Shown: positions 60,397 through 64,000 of the stretch, piece by piece
How the letters are laid out: every line of letters begins with the position of its first letter
Numbering within the stretch: position 1 is the first letter of the stretch
Assembly (NCBI RefSeq): GCF_000454545.1
Contig: NZ_CM002139.1
Span: 2,243,441 to 2,307,440, forward strand
Source of the DNA: Xanthomonas cassavae CFBP 4642
Lineage (GTDB): Bacteria > Pseudomonadota > Gammaproteobacteria > Xanthomonadales > Xanthomonadaceae
DNA length: 64,000 nucleotides
Reading direction: 5' to 3'
Notes under the pieces: model-generated
Seen by the model: only the letters and a program-made list of their open reading frames with translations
Databases searched by the model: none
Told to the model about the DNA's origin: nothing
Position numbers and translations under genes: made by a program

Positions 60397-62577
60397 ATGA
60401 ATCCGTTCGGAAGGATCCGGCAGCGGTTGATGAATCGACCTGACAGCGAACATGGCCAGGCGATCGTCCGCATCGTTCTGATCAGCCTGATCCTGTCGTA
60501 TGTCCTCGTGCCGAGTGTCCGGCATAGTTTGCCGCTGCACCAGCACACCGGTGTCTTGGTGATCGTGCTGACAGGTCTCGGGCTTGGCCTGGCGTTGTTT
60601 GGATGGCTGCTGTGGCGACCCGACCGCTCGGATGCGCGTCGCATCCTGGGCATGCTGGCCGATTACGGGTTGATGGCGGCCGGCATGATCCAGATGGGCG
60701 AGCCGCTGGCCTGGGTCTATGTCGTGGTGATGTGGGTCACCGTCGGTAACGGCCTGCGCTACGGCAACCGCTATCTGTATCTTGCGGTGGCAATGGCGGT
60801 GGTGAGCTTTTCCACGACGCTGTCGATGACCGAATACTGGCAACGCAACCAGCGCCTTGGGGTCGGGCTTGCGGTTGGTCTGGCCGCCGTTCCGCTGTAT
60901 TTCTCCAGTCTGCTGCGGCAGTTGACCCGTGCAACCGCCGAGGCGCGCCGCGCCAGCGAGGCCAAGAGCCGCTTTCTGGCCAACATGAGTCACGAGTTTC
61001 GGACACCGTTGAACGGTCTGTCCGGCATGACCGAGGTATTGGCAACGACGCAGCTGGACGATGAGCAGCGCGAATGCCTGAAAACCATTCAAGCCTCCAC
61101 ACGCAGTCTGCTGGCGCTGGTGGAGGAGGTGCTGGACATCTCGGCCATCGAAGCTGGCAAGCTCTGCATCAATGCGTCCGACTTTGCTGTGCATGACACC
61201 TTGCAGGCAATCGGTCTGATCCTGGAGCCGCAGGCCAAGGCCAAGGGCTTGCGTTATCAGGCAACTATCGCCGCAGATGTCCCTCCCCGTGTGCACGGGG
61301 ATGCGGGACATCTGCAGCAGATCCTACTCAATCTGGTCGGCAATGCGGTCAAGTTCACCGACCACGGCAGTGTCCAGTTGAAGGTGGCGGCCACCGAGGC
61401 CAGTGGCCGCGCTGGTGTGCTGCTCCGTTTTGAAGTGCTCGATACCGGGATCGGTGTGCCGGTCGATATGCGTCCGCGTTTGTTCGAGGCGTTCGAACAG
61501 GCGGACACCGGACTGGCGCGCCGCTTCGAAGGCAGCGGCCTCGGAACGACGATCGCCAGGGGGCTGGTGCAGTCGATGGGTGGCGCGATCGGGTTTGAGG
61601 AAAATCCCGAAGGCGGCAGCTTGTTCTGGTTTGAACTGCCGTTCGGCCTGGCGACCGCCAAGCCTGCAGCAACTCCGCCGCCTGTGCTGCATGAGACGGA
61701 GTCCACCACGATACCGGGCAACGTGATTGCGTTTGCCGATCCGTTCCTACGTCACCGTGCCCGCGTGCGTAGCATGCAGATCCTGGTGGCAGACGACCAT
61801 CTGGCAAATCGCCTCGTGCTGCAGCGGCTGCTGCAAAAAGCAGGGCATCGCGTCACCTGTGTTGATGGCGGCGAAGCCGTCCTGGATGCGTTGGCCGAAG
61901 CCGACTACGACGCGGCCATCGTCGACCTGCATATGCCTGGTGTCAGCGGTCTGGACATGCTGAAGCAGCTGAGGGTCATGCAGGCCGGTGGTAAGCCGGG
62001 AACCCCGATCGTGGTATTGAGCGCTGATGTCACCCCCGAGTCGATTCGCAGCTGCGAACAAGCGGGCGCCTATGCATTCCTGGCCAAGCCGGTGGCGGCG
62101 ATCAAGTTGCTGGATACGCTGGCCGAAATCGCGGTCAACCAGAAGCTGCGTCAGACCGATCTGAGCATTGGTACCCGTAGCGCGGCGCCAAGCGGCGCAG
62201 TCCTCGATCCTGCCGTGCTCGACGAGCTGGCGGAACTGGGGATGGGAAATGAGTTCGAACGCGAGTTCATTCAACAATGTCTCAGCGATGCTGCAGCATG
62301 TGTTGTCCAGCTCGGTAAGGCGGCGGCGGACGGAGACTGGGCACGTCTACGCGAGCATGCTCACGCGGTCAAAGGTGTTTCCAGCAATCTCGGGCTGGTG
62401 ATGTTGGCCGAACAGGGTGGTGAGTTAATGCGCCTGCCGGAAGCGCAGCTGCGAGCAGAATGGAGTCAAAGACTGGAGCAGCTGAAGAATGGTTTGAAGC
62501 TTGGGCGCGAGGCGCTCGCCCAGCGTGCTCAAAATAAGTCCGACGGAGGCGTCAGCGGGAATGGCGACCGTGGGTAA
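60397..62577 (+). CDS. rpfC: hybrid sensor histidine kinase RpfC (DSF sensor)
   Basis: This protein of 726 residues, the standard RpfC length, senses DSF and both phosphorylates RpfG and binds RpfF to restrain signal synthesis. It has five to six membrane helices in residues 20-175. The HisKA phosphoacceptor is His199 in RFLANMSHEFRTPLNG. The HATPase has NLVGNAVKF and GSGLGTTIA. The receiver (from about 467) has Asp in AAIVDLHMPG. The HPt domain has His in REHAHAVKGV near residue 657. The sensor region appears very different from the X. campestris protein as remembered, unlike RpfG. Confidence 0.95.
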   Translation: MNPFGRIRQRLMNRPDSEHGQAIVRIVLISLILSYVLVPSVRHSLPLHQHTGVLVIVLTGLGLGLALFGWLLWRPDRSDARRILGMLADYGLMAAGMIQMGEPLAWVYVVVMWVTVGNGLRYGNRYLYLAVAMAVVSFSTTLSMTEYWQRNQRLGVGLAVGLAAVPLYFSSLLRQLTRATAEARRASEAKSRFLANMSHEFRTPLNGLSGMTEVLATTQLDDEQRECLKTIQASTRSLLALVEEVLDISAIEAGKLCINASDFAVHDTLQAIGLILEPQAKAKGLRYQATIAADVPPRVHGDAGHLQQILLNLVGNAVKFTDHGSVQLKVAATEASGRAGVLLRFEVLDTGIGVPVDMRPRLFEAFEQADTGLARRFEGSGLGTTIARGLVQSMGGAIGFEENPEGGSLFWFELPFGLATAKPAATPPPVLHETESTTIPGNVIAFADPFLRHRARVRSMQILVADDHLANRLVLQRLLQKAGHRVTCVDGGEAVLDALAEADYDAAIVDLHMPGVSGLDMLKQLRVMQAGGKPGTPIVVLSADVTPESIRSCEQAGAYAFLAKPVAAIKLLDTLAEIAVNQKLRQTDLSIGTRSAAPSGAVLDPAVLDELAELGMGNEFEREFIQQCLSDAAACVVQLGKAAADGDWARLREHAHAVKGVSSNLGLVMLAEQGGELMRLPEAQLRAEWSQRLEQLKNGLKLGREALAQRAQNKSDGGVSGNGDRG

Positions 62578-62582
62578 GCGAA

Positions 62583-62603
62583 GCCCGGCAATAGGCCGGG
62601 CCT
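62583..62603. terminator. bidirectional hairpin between rpfC and rpfF
   Basis: GCCCGGC and GCCGGGC arms around AATAG (62583-62601), followed by CTGATT. It separates convergent rpfC and rpfF, whose stops are 53 bases apart. Confidence 0.7.
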
Positions 62604-62630
62604 GATTCCCCAGTATTGGATCCACCAAAA

Positions 62631-63500
62631 TCAGGCGACACCCGCGCCTGCGCGGCGGTTCTGTGCTTTGACCAAACGGTCCATCGTGCGCAGTGATTTC
62701 TCACTGAGTGCCAGGGCCGTGTCTACCCAGACTTCGGTGATGCGCAGCAATTCCTCGTAAGGCACCGCCTGCGCGAGGTTGCGTGCGGCGTTCATCGCCA
62801 GATAGGAGTGGGAGATGCGCTTTTGCTGGCGAATCAGCGTTTCTGTGGCAACCACGCCTTGGCCCTTCGGTACGAGTACGTCCACGATCCCCATCGCATG
62901 CATTTCTTCGCTGCTGTAAATGCGTCCATCGAGAATGATTTTTTCCGCCAGATGGGGCGAAACGCGGCGGCACAGGAAGGAATACGCGCCCATGCCCGGA
63001 AACAGGCCGAACAGGACCTCGGGCAGTCCCATGCCGATGCCTTCCTCGGCCACGATGGTATGGCAGGCCAGGGCCATCTCCAGCCCGCCTCCCAATGCAT
63101 CGCCCTGCAGCAGCGCAATGCTGCGCACGTCCCCACCGAAGCCGGTATGCAGGTGATGGACGCCTTCCACGCAGCGAATCGCATACCGCATGAGTTGCTC
63201 GCGATTCTGTTCGCGGATCAAGCGTGCGAACAGGTCCAGATCGCCACCGAGATTGAAGGCGTCCGCGTCGGAGGCGAGTACGAAATGGCGCAGTTCCCCG
63301 CTGCGTCGCTCATGCGGGGCGCGGGTGATGGAGCCCATGACATCCCAGATGTCTTCCAGTAACTCAGGACTGCAGCAGGGACGTATGCCAAAAGGCGCAT
63401 CGGCATGCATGAACAACCAGTGGGTGCCGTCAGCAGCCGAAGAATCGACCCGAATGGTGGAGTGGGGACGACCGAGGGAAATCTTTTCAATCGTGTTCAT
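62631..63500 (-). CDS. rpfF: DSF synthase RpfF
   Basis: Crotonase-fold enzyme of 289 residues with both dehydratase and thioesterase activity, making cis-2-unsaturated fatty acid DSF signals from acyl-ACP. The two catalytic glutamates are present: Glu141 in GGGLEMALACH and Glu161 in GLPEVLFGLFPGMGAY. Length equals X. campestris RpfF, but the N-terminal 70 residues (MNTIEKISLGRPHSTIRVDS onward) and many surface positions differ from that protein as I remember it. It has its own 470-base upstream region and a terminator after rpfB, so it is probably transcribed from its own promoter. Confidence 0.95.
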   Translation of the reverse strand: MNTIEKISLGRPHSTIRVDSSAADGTHWLFMHADAPFGIRPCCSPELLEDIWDVMGSITRAPHERRSGELRHFVLASDADAFNLGGDLDLFARLIREQNREQLMRYAIRCVEGVHHLHTGFGGDVRSIALLQGDALGGGLEMALACHTIVAEEGIGMGLPEVLFGLFPGMGAYSFLCRRVSPHLAEKIILDGRIYSSEEMHAMGIVDVLVPKGQGVVATETLIRQQKRISHSYLAMNAARNLAQAVPYEELLRITEVWVDTALALSEKSLRTMDRLVKAQNRRAGAGVA

Positions 63501-63888
63501 GGGCGTGATCCTGGAAAAGCCCGCAGTGGGAGAGTGAACGCCGGCGGGCGCGCGCGATCCACTCCGAATCGATGCTACACCGGCACTATCTCCATGAACG
63601 CAGAGGCCTTCCTTTCTATCCGGTGAGCCCTATGACCTGAATCTTTCAGTGAATTTCCGCAAGCAAAAGTAGTTTATTGTGAATTGCACATTCTTGAAAT
63701 TATGTGTTCCGTGATTCTGCGTTCCGGTTCCACCGAAGTACTCCCTGGGGGACTGTCATGAGCTTTAAAAACGCATGGTATTTCCATGCATCGGAACGGC
63801 GCAGATAACCAAGTGCAAATCGGCCCTTATTCCGGCGCGCGCGTCGTCGCACGCTGGCCGTCCGAAACGAACGTTCCGTCCGAAGCGT
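63501..63888. other. rpfB-rpfF intergenic region with AT-rich core
   Basis: This gap is long for this genome and contains the most AT-rich stretch of the window (about 63640-63720). The rpfF promoter, read leftwards, should lie here, but no clear -35/-10 pair stands out. On the plus strand there is one short ORF with a good Shine-Dalgarno (63758-63808). Confidence 0.5.
63758..63808 (+). CDS. possible 16-residue ORF opposite rpfF leader
   Basis: ATG with GGGGGA 5 bases upstream opens MSFKNAWYFHASERRR and ends TAA. The ribosome binding site is better than that of many real genes nearby, and the region is divergent to rpfF. There is no homology to judge by; it could be a leader peptide, part of a small RNA, or chance. 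Confidence 0.25.
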   Translation: MSFKNAWYFHASERRR

Positions 63889-63927
63889 GCAAAAACAAAC
63901 GCCCGCAAGCCTGGCGGCAGTACGGGC
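63889..63927 (-). terminator. intrinsic terminator of rpfB
   Basis: Read leftwards: GCCCG..GCC.GCCA.GGC..CGGGC stem (63927-63901) followed by GTTTGTTTTTGC. It lies 48 bases after the rpfB stop and would separate rpfB from rpfF transcription. Confidence 0.75.
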
Positions 63928-63974
63928 ATCGGATGACAGCCGGGTGGCTGTCGATCTGCGCTGGCGTAGGTGGA

Positions 63975-64000
63975 TTAGCCCTTGGGCGTATCCCGCAATT
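63975..64000 (-). CDS. rpfB: RpfB long-chain acyl-CoA ligase, last codons at window edge
   Basis: Only the last seven codons are visible: LRDTPKG and a TAA stop at 63975-63977, preceded by the end of a codon that would complete ELRD. RRELRD near the C-terminus is typical of FadD-type acyl-CoA ligases, and rpfB is the known neighbour of rpfF in this orientation. The bulk of the gene is outside the window. Confidence 0.7.

Noticed and set aside
63678..63690. TGTGAATTGCACA as a possible CRP/Clp site upstream of rpfF
   Set aside because: The TGTG and CACA half-sites are 5 bases apart, whereas Clp/CRP sites need TGTGA-N6-TCACA; the dyad is otherwise imperfect.

Overview
The window is a chromosomal segment of a Xanthomonas species. 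The evidence is the high G+C content, the linear order thrABC / hisGDCBHAFIE / mtnBDC / feoAB / dapB-carA-carB-greA / recJ-prfB-lysS / rpfGCFB, and in particular the rpf (regulation of pathogenicity factors) cluster at the right end. rpfG is followed directly by rpfC, with no rpfH between them, which points away from X. campestris pv. campestris and towards the oryzae/citri/axonopodis side of the genus or another lineage.

Layout. 1-400: end of an IS3-family element that has cut off the N-terminus of a tspO gene. 840-6410: threonine operon with an Ile/Thr-rich leader peptide and attenuator hairpin, thrA, thrB and thrC, interrupted by an antisense EthD-like gene. 6.5-9.7 kb: secreted L,D-transpeptidase-like protein, an FNR-type regulator and hisS. 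10.2-17.7 kb: a TrpR-like (YerC) regulator with a palindromic operator, followed by the complete, tightly overlapping his operon. 17.9-22.8 kb: periplasmic phosphoesterase, a legumain-like (C13) lipoprotein and the methionine salvage genes mtnC, mtnD and mtnB. 23.5-27.3 kb: two paralogous amino acid permeases and a NUDIX hydrolase. 27.4-32.5 kb: serA divergent from a D-2-hydroxyglutarate-dehydrogenase-like flavoprotein, then a DUF2388/DUF4105 pair. 32.7-36.9 kb: lipoprotein, EF-P-like efpL, and an SDR / HMG-CoA lyase / small ORF / VOC / enoyl-CoA hydratase group (part of leucine catabolism). 37-39.6 kb: Fur-controlled feoA-feoB with a small Cys-rich membrane protein. 40-42.7 kb: aminotransferase, MOSC protein, dapB. 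43-49.4 kb: carA, a two-gene AAA ATPase + PIN nuclease cassette, carB, greA. 49.5-64 kb: rpfE, recJ, a DUF1176 protein, a broken acyltransferase, rpfD, prfB (with its programmed frameshift), lysS, rpfG, rpfC, rpfF and the last codons of rpfB.

The most interesting points are as follows. (i) An ABC-type ATPase plus PIN nuclease pair is inserted inside the normally continuous carAB operon, and the PIN gene is interrupted by a stop codon. (ii) RpfC and RpfF look strongly diverged from the X. campestris proteins as I remember them, while the adjacent RpfG looks almost identical, which suggests replacement of the DSF synthase/sensor block. (iii) There are three decaying genes (tspO, the PIN gene, the acyltransferase). 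(iv) A 38-codon ORF is bracketed by ATGA overlaps in the leucine-catabolism group. (v) The his regulator gene has an operator over its promoter and may be leaderless. Intergenic space is rich in Xanthomonas-type palindromic repeats. No tRNA, rRNA or CRISPR array was found.
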